Shown here piece by piece: positions 45,309 through 55,537 of a stretch of 64,000 nucleotides of DNA; position 1 is the stretch's first letter; the number at the start of each line of letters is the position of its first letter. The position numbers and the translations under genes are program-made. The notes beneath the pieces were generated by a model that was not told where the DNA came from, searched no databases, and worked only from the letters and a program-made list of their open reading frames with translations. The stretch comes from Chlorophyllum brunneum (lineage: Eukaryota > Basidiomycota > Agaricomycetes > Agaricales > Agaricaceae), in assembly GCA_963576785.1 (NCBI GenBank), contig OY756143.1, positions 2,170,001 through 2,234,000 of the forward strand, written 5' to 3'.

Positions 45309-46336
45309 TGGACAAATATATATAGGGACAAGTAACTAGAAAAGATGTAATTTCTCTTTTGACTCTCAAATAGTATCTCAAGTCCACTGTAATATTCTGT
45401 ACTCTCTCTGTCTTGTCTTGGCCCTCCCCTCTCTGTTGCCCAGTGAGGCTGTCAAGAGTGACAGCCTTTCAGCTACCTAAAATGCCCGTGAGAACCAAGT
45501 TAATGCTTGGGGGTGTTGAGGAATGATGTACTCATCCATGTATTTGTCAAGAAACACGGCCATTCAGCAGGAGATAGCAGTGTTGCAGAGCGTAGACCGG
45601 ACCGAATGCATCTGATCAAGCAAATAGCGCAGTGGCACAAGTCATCCCCACGCTTGCTTCCATCAGAAACGATATGAATAGAGGGTGTTCACAAGATTTC
45701 GATGGAGCAACATACTTTCAATTTAAAATAAGCACACCCTAATTTATTGAATATCGTCGCCCCTACAACAGATGGTGTAACGCTCAAATCAAGTCGACCA
45801 GTCCTGTTATCTTCAAGTCGTGCAAAAAAGAGGGTTAATAACCGTCCACAGCTGAGCGGAGCAGAGACTGTTCCTGCAACCTGGGAACACCGGACAGTCT
45901 TCTCATTCAAGGTCCTATTGGCTGGCAGCAACAATGTTCACACTTTGCCGGAGCCAACTCCGCCAAGTCACCACAAACGCTTCTTCTCACGACTACTTTC
46001 CCATTAGCCGAGAAGGACGAAGCACCTCTACATCATACCATCGCAGCAGCAAGAACCTCATACGGTGGAGTGACTTTCTTCAAACACCTTTACTCCCACC
46101 ACTTGCTTGGCCACGGCCAGAACGGGCCGCCTGTTACTTAAGACGGATCTTATTGGGAGTTAATGCCCAGACACAGCAATTGTGGTTGACGTTCCCGATT
46201 GATCATCAGCATCGTTTCAAAATAGCCCTTGTTTCTTGGTCCATTATTAACGTCTCCATGAGGCTCTCTTCTTCCTTACCTCTTCTGCCTCTTCCTGTGA
46301 ACTGGCTTCCTGTGCCATATTCCTTCAGGCGCAGAA
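45309..46336. other. Intergenic region between the repeat nest and the first host gene
   Basis: The first 200 bases are AT- and pyrimidine-rich and may belong to an older repeat. Beyond about 45530 base composition changes to that of the genic region. I support no gene here; the open frames at 45747-46007 and 45934-46539 lack known motifs, and the latter overlaps the first exon of the next gene in another frame. Confidence 0.5.
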
Positions 46337-47765
46337 ATGGCCAGCATTCCCGCGTATCTCATAGTGTACGATGTGCTATCGTTTACATCGGCTCTCATTC
46401 TCGCAGTTACTATCTTCACCGCCGTCTATTCGAAACGGTTATATCGGGGGAAAGGCTGGTTTGGAATGATGTCCTACTGGCTGGTTTACGCATTGTCCTA
46501 TGGGCTGTTGGTCGGGAAACAGACTGGCGGTGGGCCTAACTTTGGTCATTGCTTCTTTCAGACTTTATTCATTTATGCGGCTCCCCCTCTGTGAGTCTGT
46601 TTTCATTTATAATTGTATGGGCATTCATCTCGTATCCCAGGGTTGCTGTGGGCACATTATGTTTCTACCTCGATGTAAGTTCAAAGACAGGGACAAGGTA
46701 GAGTACTCATGACTCTTACTAGTTCTATCTTGGGAGTTGTTGGGATCCTACTCGCCGCCGGTCACTTCGGCCAGGGATAGCTTGGTCGGTACGCCTGATA
46801 TACCAGCTTCAGTACTTCTGATTGTACTGAGATAAAAATGACCTGCAGATTTTCGTGTTTCCTTGGATAGTTCATCTTGCAATCGACGTTGAAGTTGTTA
46901 TTGTGAGTCGATTACCGACCTCGCGCCAGTTCTAGCTCTAATATCGCTCTTGTAGATAGCGGTTCGGAGCGAAGCCGACCCCGTTGTGGAAAAGATTGAA
47001 TCCAATTTGTACTGTCACCTACACGATAATACCCTTCCGTACGTAGATCTTACTATTTGTTCCGGATAGAGCGCCTAAAATTTATATTTAGAGGCCTGAT
47101 AAATGCTGCTATCGTGATTACGGCCATGGTCTTACTGATACCTTTAGAAGGTGAGGGGCTCTCGTTCACATGTTCCCCGAAGTTTAGCCCGTTGATGCTT
47201 AGGCTATCAGTTTGGACTGGATACCAGCTCTTTCGAAGTAGGAGTATTCGTGCAGGAGCAGATTTCCGGCAATACTTGTCGGTGTATTTGCGGATTGCTG
47301 CATGCACCATCGTTGCAGCTGCAGCATTTGGGTCTGTGGAATCGGAACTTCCTGCTACAACTCGCTCACGCACAAATACAGACTGAGCGCAATTACGCTA
47401 GCTGATGTGAAAGCAGATAGTCTAGTTCAAGACCTCAGCTTCCCATGTTGTAAGTGGAGTCGACCCTGTTTAATCGGTGAACACTCAACACCTTGGCAGT
47501 ATCAATGGCAGTCTCTCTTATCTTCGCATCCCAGCAGGTTTGATCATTAGCCTCCCGACCGCCGCAGTCGTCTCAACCTACTCTCACCCCGCAGGACCTG
47601 CTAAATACCTGGCTCTGCCGAAGACCCGATTCATTAAGCTTGGGATCAAATGCTGGACAGTCGGTTGAACGGAGTTTACCCGAAGAACCAAAAACGCATC
47701 AGCACAACCGAATCCTCAACTCGGAAACCTCTAACCATAATCATGGAACATTCTACCAATCATGA
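46337..47765 (+). CDS. Multi-pass membrane protein, tandem paralogue 1
   Basis: A nine-exon model gives 293 residues: 46337-46590, 46641-46674, 46849-46902, 46956-47038, 47092-47150, 47211-47331, 47382-47449, 47500-47537 and 47595-47765. All junctions are GT-AG and phases agree throughout. The protein is mostly hydrophobic, with about seven predicted helices. Conserved blocks shared with the next two genes are MSYWLVYALSYGLLVGKQ, YAAPPL, CFYLD, PLEG, VWTGYQLF, QYLSVYLRIAACT and DLLNTWLCRRP, the last starting a hydrophilic C-terminal tail. The topology resembles fungal seven-helix receptors, but I cannot assign a named family or ligand. It is the gene closest to the transposon nest, about 1 kb from the last LTR. 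Confidence 0.8.
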
Positions 47766-48555
47766 GTTCTTACCGCAACTGGTACAATCTATTTGTGACA
47801 TGATTTCATCCACAGGGACATGAGGAACTGTAGAATATAGTAGCCATAACGATAATGAATTTTACAACCATCGTATCATGTACCAATAGGGACTCGGCTA
47901 GACTACGACTCACCAGTAACTGGTGTTCAATCGTGTGACTGACGTTGATACCGTCCCGCCTTGACACCTCCTGTTCTCCTTGAGCATGTTTTACAGATAC
48001 TTCTTCGATTTGATCTCTATGTCCAACAGTCTCGCGAGGAGTGAAACTTTTACCCATGCTTGAGCGTTCTCATCATAACTAAACATAGTCTCAAATTTTT
48101 GTGCCTGCCATCTAAGTTGATTCAATGACTCAATAAGGCACCGCCTCCTATTCCGTTGGCATCTCATAATTCTGGGAGCAACTCTCACCAATAGGACTTA
48201 ACACCCGATCAGGTGGGTAAGTGGATGAGCCCCTTTCACGGCATCATCTGCGGCTAACAGAAAGTCATCAAATTCCCTGTGAGTCGTGGCCAATGACCTC
48301 CCTGTGAGAGACAATGCTTGCTTCCATTGAGATGACAGCGCTCATCAAGCACGAAATGCAATCCGGATTGACAGGTTACAGTTAATCACGACCCCTAGCT
48401 TCAGCGGATCCCTGGCTACTCCATCTCCACCTTTCGGCCCATTATCTTTCTCCCTCTCTATCCACGGTTCCAAATACCTCGACGATCCTAAAGGCCGAAC
48501 TTGTCGTTAGTACTCATTAAATTCTCTCCTTTCAAAAACCCCGGCCCGCAAGTTT
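47766..48555. other. Intergenic region between membrane-protein paralogues 1 and 2
   Basis: No gene supported. The short minus-strand frames here have no recognisable motif and no intron-compatible extension. Confidence 0.5.
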
Positions 48556-50174
48556 ATGCCGTCTCATCATACCCTCGTCGTTCTTTATGATGTGATTGTC
48601 CTGGTGGCTGTCATCCTGTCGTTCTGTACCGTTTTACCCGCAATTTTCTCCAGAGGTATTCAGCGAAGTATTGGGTGGTATAGCTTAATGGCAGCGTGGC
48701 TAGTTTATTCTTTGAGCTATGGGCTGCTGATAGGGAGACAAGAAGGACCGAACCCACCACTCGGACAATGCCTGCTACAAACATTGCTGGTATACGCTGT
48801 TCCTCCTCTGTGGGTGCTGTTCTGATCAAATCAGCTAAAGTGAATTCAACCATTTCTGTTAGGGTCGCGACGGGCATGCTTTGCTACTATATCGAAGTCA
48901 GTCACTTGACCCCTTCAGTGATACTCCTCGCTGAAACCCTGCAGTTCTATCTTATTATATCTGGATTAAGGTCCGGAAATCTAGAACAACCGCACGCTCT
49001 GAGGAAATTTGGTGTTAGTCATGACCAGCAGAAGCCTTATCTTGTGCTGAGCTCACCGACCGTAGTTGGTTATCCTACCATGGCTTGTTTTCTTGGTCAT
49101 CATTGTCGAAGTGCTTCTGGTGTGTCTGGTACCAACTCTATTTTGCTGCGCTAATGAAATCAGCTTATTTTCCCGGGAAAACGCCTTCACCTCGTGGAAC
49201 GTGCGGAAAATAATTTCTACTGCCATCTCGCAGATAATATCCCGTCAGCATATGCGTTGACCCCAGACCCGATATCTCTTACTTACTACCTTTATACAGG
49301 AACCTAGTCACCGCGTCCACCGTTATAACTAACATGGTGATTCTGCTTCCTTTGGAAGGTTCGTGGCTTGCTCTGCTTGTAACAGAAACTCGGGCACTCA
49401 TAACACGTCTTTCCAGTGTGGACTGGGACCATCATGTACCGGAACTGGGATGCATTTAAGCGCCTGAGCCGAACAGATTGCCAGATTTTTCTCACTGTAT
49501 ACCTTCGCTTGATGATTTGCACTGTTGCCGCTGTAGTTGCTTTTGCGTACGTCATGATCTGGGCCGAAATTGGGTTCGAGAATAGCTCATCCCATCCTAG
49601 GTGTTCCATGCTAGCATTCGTTTTCCCGCAGCCTGACGCAACAAGCCTTGCGTATCCTACTCGTATGTTTCCAATCCTGACACCTTGATGTACCAGACTT
49701 ATATCACTTCAAGTTCCCATTTTCATCGCTTTTGCATTTGGAACACAAAAGGTGAGATATCGAAATCAATACAGTTGCTGATCTTATAATCGGGACGTCC
49801 CGTAGGATCTTCTTCGGGCCTGGCTGATCTGGAAACCGTATCAACCATATAATTCAATCATTTTCAACAGGAGTACAATCATCACGACCAACGTCTTCAC
49901 TTCAGCCAGTGAAACTACAGGCATATCAACAGAGTCCGAGCTACTGTCATCTGACCCGAAGCCAAGTCTGCCCATGAACGCTCTAGGACGGAAGGTGATA
50001 GGTTTGGGGTCCTCGGCTCTGGCTGTGCCAGCCCCGACGGCGATGAGAGAGCAGAGTGCTATTCATGAGGTATCGTCCAAAACCATGATTCATTCCGACC
50101 TTTCGACGGCCACGAGAAACCCGTCCGTACTTGAATGGACAATCCAAACAGAGGGCCATCAACCACAGGGTTGA
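48556..50174 (+). CDS. Multi-pass membrane protein, tandem paralogue 2
   Basis: The nine-exon model (359 residues) is 48556-48809, 48863-48896, 49066-49119, 49164-49243, 49300-49358, 49417-49546, 49601-49662, 49714-49751 and 49806-50174, all GT-AG with consistent phase. Exons 2, 3, 5 and 8 have exactly the lengths seen in paralogue 1 (34, 54, 59 and 38 bases). Key blocks are MAAWLVYSLSYGLLIGRQ, MLCYYIE, PWLVFLVIIVEVLL, NNFYCHLADNIP, VITNMVILLPLEG, LPIFIAFAFGTQK and DLLRAWLIWKPYQPYNSI. The C-terminal tail is long (about 100 residues), hydrophilic and Ser/Thr-rich, as expected for a cytoplasmic regulatory tail. Function unknown. Confidence 0.83.
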
Positions 50175-51085
50175 TGGGAGCCGTCATCGAATCATCTCTG
50201 GACCTTCTTCCCTTTCGGAGCTCAGATGACACCGTGTTCGCCTCACCCACACCAGACAACTACGTTCTTTTTAACTTGTATCTATTCCATCTCCATTTTA
50301 TGTCGCACACTCAATTGTGTCTCCTTGGTATGGGCAACGTTGACGAGTATGCACTGGAAGTAGGATGTATCCAGGCATCTCAGCTTCCGACGCAGAATAT
50401 TTGTACAATGGGTCGCAGATCTTGGCTCAAGCACTCACCTATTGTCCGGCACCCCACCCACCCTAAATTTACTGATACAGTACATCACGAATTGATACAT
50501 CATTATTTAAATATTCATGCCAGATGACCGACATATCTGTACCACCTGTGTTGCAATTATTTTAATCCTTTGGTGTAGTCCTGCAGCTATTAGGCCATAC
50601 ATCGTGACACTCAATCTCTTCCACGTCCCCTCGTGGAAACCATCACTATCTTCGAATGCGCTATATACAGAGCACCCAGCTTCGAGTCAATCGCCATCTC
50701 TTCTGCCTTTCACGAGACCAGGCGCAAGAGAGTTCTTAATAGTGAGCGAGGGACCCTTTGTCTCGATCCAAAGGAAGTAGGAATAAATGGTTCAAAGGGA
50801 AGACATACTACAGAGGAGCCACAGAGCCGTTGTACTACTTATATACTCTAAATGTCACGTTCCCTTGCCTGGCCAAATTTACATTCCCTACACTGGTTAT
50901 ATTAAATCTATGTATGGCAAGGTCATAGGAAACTAAACCCTCATGGCTCTGTTTAAAGGACCACCATCCCGAGCCAAGGTTCTTGGTCCCCTTTTCCTCG
51001 AGACACCCCAATCATTCCTCATTGCCCAACTTCTCAGTATTTTTTTTTCACGTATTTTGAACAGGGGCTGGGAATCGCATCTTTC
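50175..51085. other. Intergenic region between membrane-protein paralogues 2 and 3
   Basis: About 0.9 kb without a supported gene. Short open frames on the + strand (50517-50851) contain no motif and are not conserved in the equivalent spacer upstream. Confidence 0.5.
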
Positions 51086-52691
51086 ATGCACACAGGAACT
51101 CTATCATCCCAACACCACCACATTCTTATAATTGTTTTTGACAGTTTTGCATTACTCGGGCTTATCTTATTCTTGTGCACTTTGCTTCCGGCAGTACTAT
51201 CCAGGGCTGTTCAAAGGAGTCTGACGTGGTATAGCCTGATGACGGCATGGCTGGTGTATTCCTTGAGCTACGGCCTCTTGGTAGGGAGACAAGAAGGGAC
51301 GGCTCCTCCGCATGACCTTTGTCTAGCACAGGCGCTGTTGATATATGCCGTTCCCGCACTGTAAGTACAGTCTCCCAAACCCGTCGCTGCGCTGAAGGCA
51401 GTTCCCCTTCACAACCCGAAGGGCAGCAACGGGCATGCTATGTTATTACATCGAAGTGAGTCCACTTCCTGCTTCTACAGCTGCTTCAGGACCCGAAAAG
51501 TCAATCTACAGTTTTTCCTCGTAATAATCAGCTTAAGATCGGGAGAACCGAGACAACCTAGCTCGACTCGGGTTCTTTGGGTAATACGTCTCTAAATGCT
51601 TTCAAAGCCGTTGCTCATCGTCTAAAAGCTCATGGTCACTCCTTGGCTCGTGTTTCTCGCTATAATCATCGAGGTCTTACTAGTGCGTCGTATCTCCTTC
51701 ATGGCAAGAAAGATCAAGCTCAAGTCAGACTTCTCGGTTCAGCTTATCTATCCTGGAGGTCGCCTCTCCGTTTTGGAGCGCTCGGTGACAGGATTCTACT
51801 GCCACCTTGGTGATAGTATCCCGTCAGTACTCTGATATGACTCCATCATGACATGCAATAATATTTTGACGAACTGTCCTGTCTTTTGAAAATAGGAATC
51901 AAGTTAGCGCCTCGGTTGTTGGTATTTGCATGATCGTTCTCCTTCCTTTGGAAGGTATGCAAATAATTCACGTCGGTGTCAGCAGTTCGGGTCGACCCCA
52001 CACACTGACTTTGTACTTGGACGACTAATAAATCTTTATCTCAGGCTATACCGGATTTCTGATGTTCCGAAACCGGAGCACAATCAATACTCTTGGTCAA
52101 AAAGACCGTCAAATATTCGTCACAGTTTACCTTAGGCTCATAATATGCACTTTCGCTGCCATCCTCGCTTTTACGTGAGTCTTCAATATCTTCCATTTGC
52201 TGGCCCCAGATTGTGATCTATTACCCATGGTTAGGTTGTCACTGCTTGCCTTGGCGCCAGGGAGTCCTGATGCCAAGACGCTTGTCTATCCGACTTGTCA
52301 GTATTTTTTCTCACCACCGACACTTATATGATGTCCGAGACTGACTAGTGACTTTCGGTACTTTTGGTAGTGCCTATTTTTATTGCACTCGCATTTGGTA
52401 CTCAGGAGGCAAGTGGGCCCAGCACCGATTCCACGCGCAACGTCGCGCTCTCATGTCGGTAAAAATGTTTAACATTATCTTCTGCGTTCACAGGATCTTC
52501 TCCGCGCTTGGTTGTTCTGGCGGCCACCGCAACCATATGGCTCGGTCATATTTAACAACGGGACCAAGGACGGTACTGTTGTTTTCACTACTGTGGTTCA
52601 TACATCAATCGGCGTAACTACTACCATTATTCATTCTGGATCTGTTGAATTCCAGCATTATGGTGAAACTCTCGGGACCTCAGATAACTAG
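51086..52691 (+). CDS. Multi-pass membrane protein, tandem paralogue 3
   Basis: The nine-exon model (309 residues) is 51086-51360, 51422-51455, 51629-51682, 51743-51822, 51896-51954, 52045-52174, 52235-52296, 52371-52408 and 52494-52691. Exons 2 to 8 match paralogue 2 in length exactly (34, 54, 80, 59, 130, 62 and 38 bases). The last intron appears to start with GC (GAG then GCAAGT) rather than GT. Conserved blocks are MTAWLVYSLSYGLLVGRQ, MLCYYIE, TPWLVFLAIIIEVLL, FYCHLGDSIP, IVLLPLEG, GYTGFLMFRN, VTVYLRLIICT and DLLRAWLFWRPPQPYGSV. The tail is Thr-rich (residues about 270-309). It is closest to paralogue 2. Role unknown; a receptor-like membrane protein is the best guess. Confidence 0.83.
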
Positions 52692-53021
52692 GTGGAATCT
52701 TACCTGAGGTGACGATGTCATTATCCTGGTATACGCGGACTGCTGGCATCTTATCAACCCTTTTTAGAGCTACATGAAATTGTAGCATTAGGTGGACCCC
52801 AATCAGACTTGTACTCAGTTATCATACATCTCGTAAAAGTATCTGGTATTAAATATGACACTCTATGCCAATAAGATCGTCACAACTAGTGGTGGGATAG
52901 TATACAACAAATAGGAAGAGAGCGAGTAGGGAAGTGCAATGGAAGCAATTTATCGGGGAAAACGTAGAGACAATGAAACGTATCCAAATACTAGTGTCCA
53001 GAGGGCGCCCAGCTCTTGGGC
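52692..53021. other. Convergent 3' spacer
   Basis: About 330 bases between the 3' ends of membrane paralogue 3 (+) and the MFS transporter (minus). AT-rich, with no gene supported. Confidence 0.5.
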
Positions 53022-55398
53022 TTATGAATGTTGTGAGGCGTCAAAACCGCCCACAGTCGTTCTAGGTGGTGACTTGCCAACGCCGTTGTACCGGTATCCA
53101 CTCCCTCTTCCTCTTTCTATCTCTGCCGAATGCGGGCGCGATATTGGATCTCTCGCAGTCTCGCGGGAGGCGATATTGGGGCTTTCTTCATCTGGTGAAT
53201 CAGGTGCCGCAGAATCCGCTGCGGAATAGGGTACGGCAGACGCAGGCCACACTCCAAGTAGCAACGCAACAATCGTGAACAAAAGACACGCTGCCAGAAC
53301 GAATATGGCTTGTGGGAAAGACGCAACTGTGGCACCATAGGTTGCCGCATAGATCGTTGGCTGTCCATAAGAAATGATAAGAGTGTTGTCAGCGCGAGAA
53401 GGACTATCAATGAGTCACGAGTGCACTGACAGAAACGATATGTGCCACCGAGTTCAAGACGCCCAGTGCACCGAATAATGCGCCTGCTTCATCTGAGTAG
53501 CCTAGGGCATGTAGACATATGGCAGCAAGGGAATGCAACGCTGGGTTCCCTCCGCTGGTGAATGATGATAGACATGAGAGGATGACGAACATGGACTGGG
53601 ATTTGTTGGAGATAGCTGCCACGAGGGCGTCTGCTAGACCGTCGACGAATAGGGATATCTGGGCAAGGTACTTGTCAAATATTAATTCGGCAGCGACGTC
53701 TGATGGAGAGGGCTGGGTTCCTGAGGGAGAGGTAGGCTTCGGCTTGAGGTAATGAATAATGACTATTTCATGAATAAGTTGATGTGAAACGTAAAGGGGA
53801 TAAAGGGTCACTTGCTCGGCAGGACTAATAGTAGGTTTAGCGCTCTGGAGATCCACAGTGTCGACATGTAATATCCAAGCTGACCAGATAGCCATCGATA
53901 ACTAGGTAACATTAGGGTTCAGCCTGCTCACCTGAGCTGTGGTCCATGAGTAGACATGTTGAGCATAGAGATATTTGGCGGAATAAACTCCCTGAAGGCT
54001 GTTCAGAGGAAGAGGATTCGGCCACGAATGAGGTTACTCACAATCGAAACACAATAGATGAAGAAGCTTAGTCCCACTAGAGTCATATTCCAGCTCTTCT
54101 TATTGGTCCCTCGGACTCGTTTGGGCACAAATATGAAAATCGGGGATAGAAGGGCAGAAGTGAATTTTCTTGTTATGTGGCGTACAGCCTGAATAGGCGA
54201 AGTTTTGAGCTGTTGAAAATCCCTTGCGTAAGAGTCGCCTGCAGCATCGGAAGGGACTCTTGACTCTGGGCAAATGAAGAGCACATATACGATTGTGCAA
54301 ACGAGAAGAGTAATGCTGCAGAAAAAGAAGGAATCGCTGTAGCCAGTCTTGGGTAGGAAGAGCCCTCCAAACTTGGAAAGGGTGAGTAGAGATCTGGGGC
54401 CGTAAGTCAGGACAACATACCCAAGGCCCAAGGGAGAGACCAACAAAGACAATTCCTTGTATGGTGGAGAAAATTCTTGATCTGGTAGTTGTGAGTACCT
54501 TGAATGCAGTGATAGGTTCGTTGCTGACCTTGATCCATGCCTGGTACAATCGGTCACGTAACTAAAAGAAGGTACTTCAGAAGATAGGCCACCTCAGGGA
54601 ACTATAGAGTACGAACGCGTGAACAACGCCATTGAACGTTGAGAGACCACCAACGAATCCTTCGAATATAGGGCCTGCGTAGATTAGCTGCTCGGCATTG
54701 CGACCAAAGAAGGATCCTGGGCGCATGACGAGCACGAATACAGCCTCCCTGTGAATGAATATGAGTTAAAGCCAAGTGGAGCTGGGGAGCCGGCAAACAT
54801 GACGAGAGCACCCGAGATGAAGGTGATGAGGATAGGTTTTCGACCATGAGTATCCCCTAGTCGACTCCAGAAACCAGTTGAAATAGCGCTAAGGACGCTC
54901 ATGCAGGTGACAACGCCTGGTGTGGGTCAGGGTCGGTAAGCTGACGTACGCCTGGGCAAAAGCGGAGTGCGTACCTGCTTGGATTTTCGCTGCCCGAGCC
55001 TGTACATCAGAGCCATCGCAGCCCGCCGAACCAGCAAGGCCGCTGACGTCCGTCGAGCCGTCGCCGAGGGCGCGACACGCGATGGCCTTGTAGACCTGGA
55101 TCCTTGGTGAGGCTGTAATGCCTCGCTACACGTCGTGGCATGAGCGGATTTAAAGGTGCCGGACCGAATATACTGACCGACATGGAGAAAACGAGGACGA
55201 CGGGAATGAGCCTGCAACGTCGCCAGGTGAACAGAAGTGGCATAGAGTGCTAGAAGGGCGTGCATACCAGAAGGGATGGGCTTTCCACCGTGCAAATGCA
55301 CGGCTAGGTTGCAATGGGCGCTGCTGGGCGTCGTTTCCGGGGAGGAGAGCATCCTCCTCGTCGTCGTGGCTGAGGGGGCTGGTGTGGTGCATTGGCAT
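53022..55398 (-). CDS. Major facilitator superfamily (MFS) transporter
   Basis: The start is the ATG at 55398 (MPMHHTSPLSHDDEEDALLP, an acidic cytoplasmic N-terminus). The first helix follows the motif RWKAHPFW and an intron (55267 onward): IPVVLVFSMSVSIFGPAP. A loop with IQVYKAIACRALGDG and DVQARAAKIQA precedes the family signature motif A, GFWSRLGDTHGRKPILI (about 54850), between helices 2 and 3. Later helices are in 54557-54300 (LLVSPLGLGYVVLTYGP, FFFCSITLLVCTIVYVLFIC), 54120-54003, 53660-53407 and the last, FVLAACLLFTIVALLLGVW, near 53310-53250. A hydrophilic tail ends at 53022. There are at least six exons; not all junctions were fixed. The spacing of loop and motif A resembles the fungal MFS branch near tetracycline-resistance and HIAT1-like carriers. 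Substrate unknown. Confidence 0.82.
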
Positions 55399-55537
55399 GA
55401 ACAAGCAGGCTGGTGCGGGTCTTATCTGATAAGTGGCAGGTGTTCCCACGAACGTTATTAAGCACCTCCGGGGGGAGCGTGGGAACGTACCGGAATGACT
55501 GCACTCTGATGAGCTTCTCCAGTATGCCTTCTCTGCC
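55399..55537. promoter_or_regulatory. Divergent promoter between MFS transporter and I-BAR gene
   Basis: Only 139 bases separate the two start codons, so the genes share a bidirectional promoter region. No TATA box is evident. Confidence 0.6.

Noticed and set aside
45934..46539. 201-codon open frame upstream of the first membrane gene
   Set aside because: It overlaps exon 1 of paralogue 1 in another frame, and that exon is strongly supported by two paralogues with the same structure.
48897..49065. A small extra exon FYLIISGLR in membrane paralogue 2
   Set aside because: Using it breaks the reading phase of the next exon. A single intron from 48897 to 49065 keeps the phase and matches the architecture of paralogues 1 and 3.
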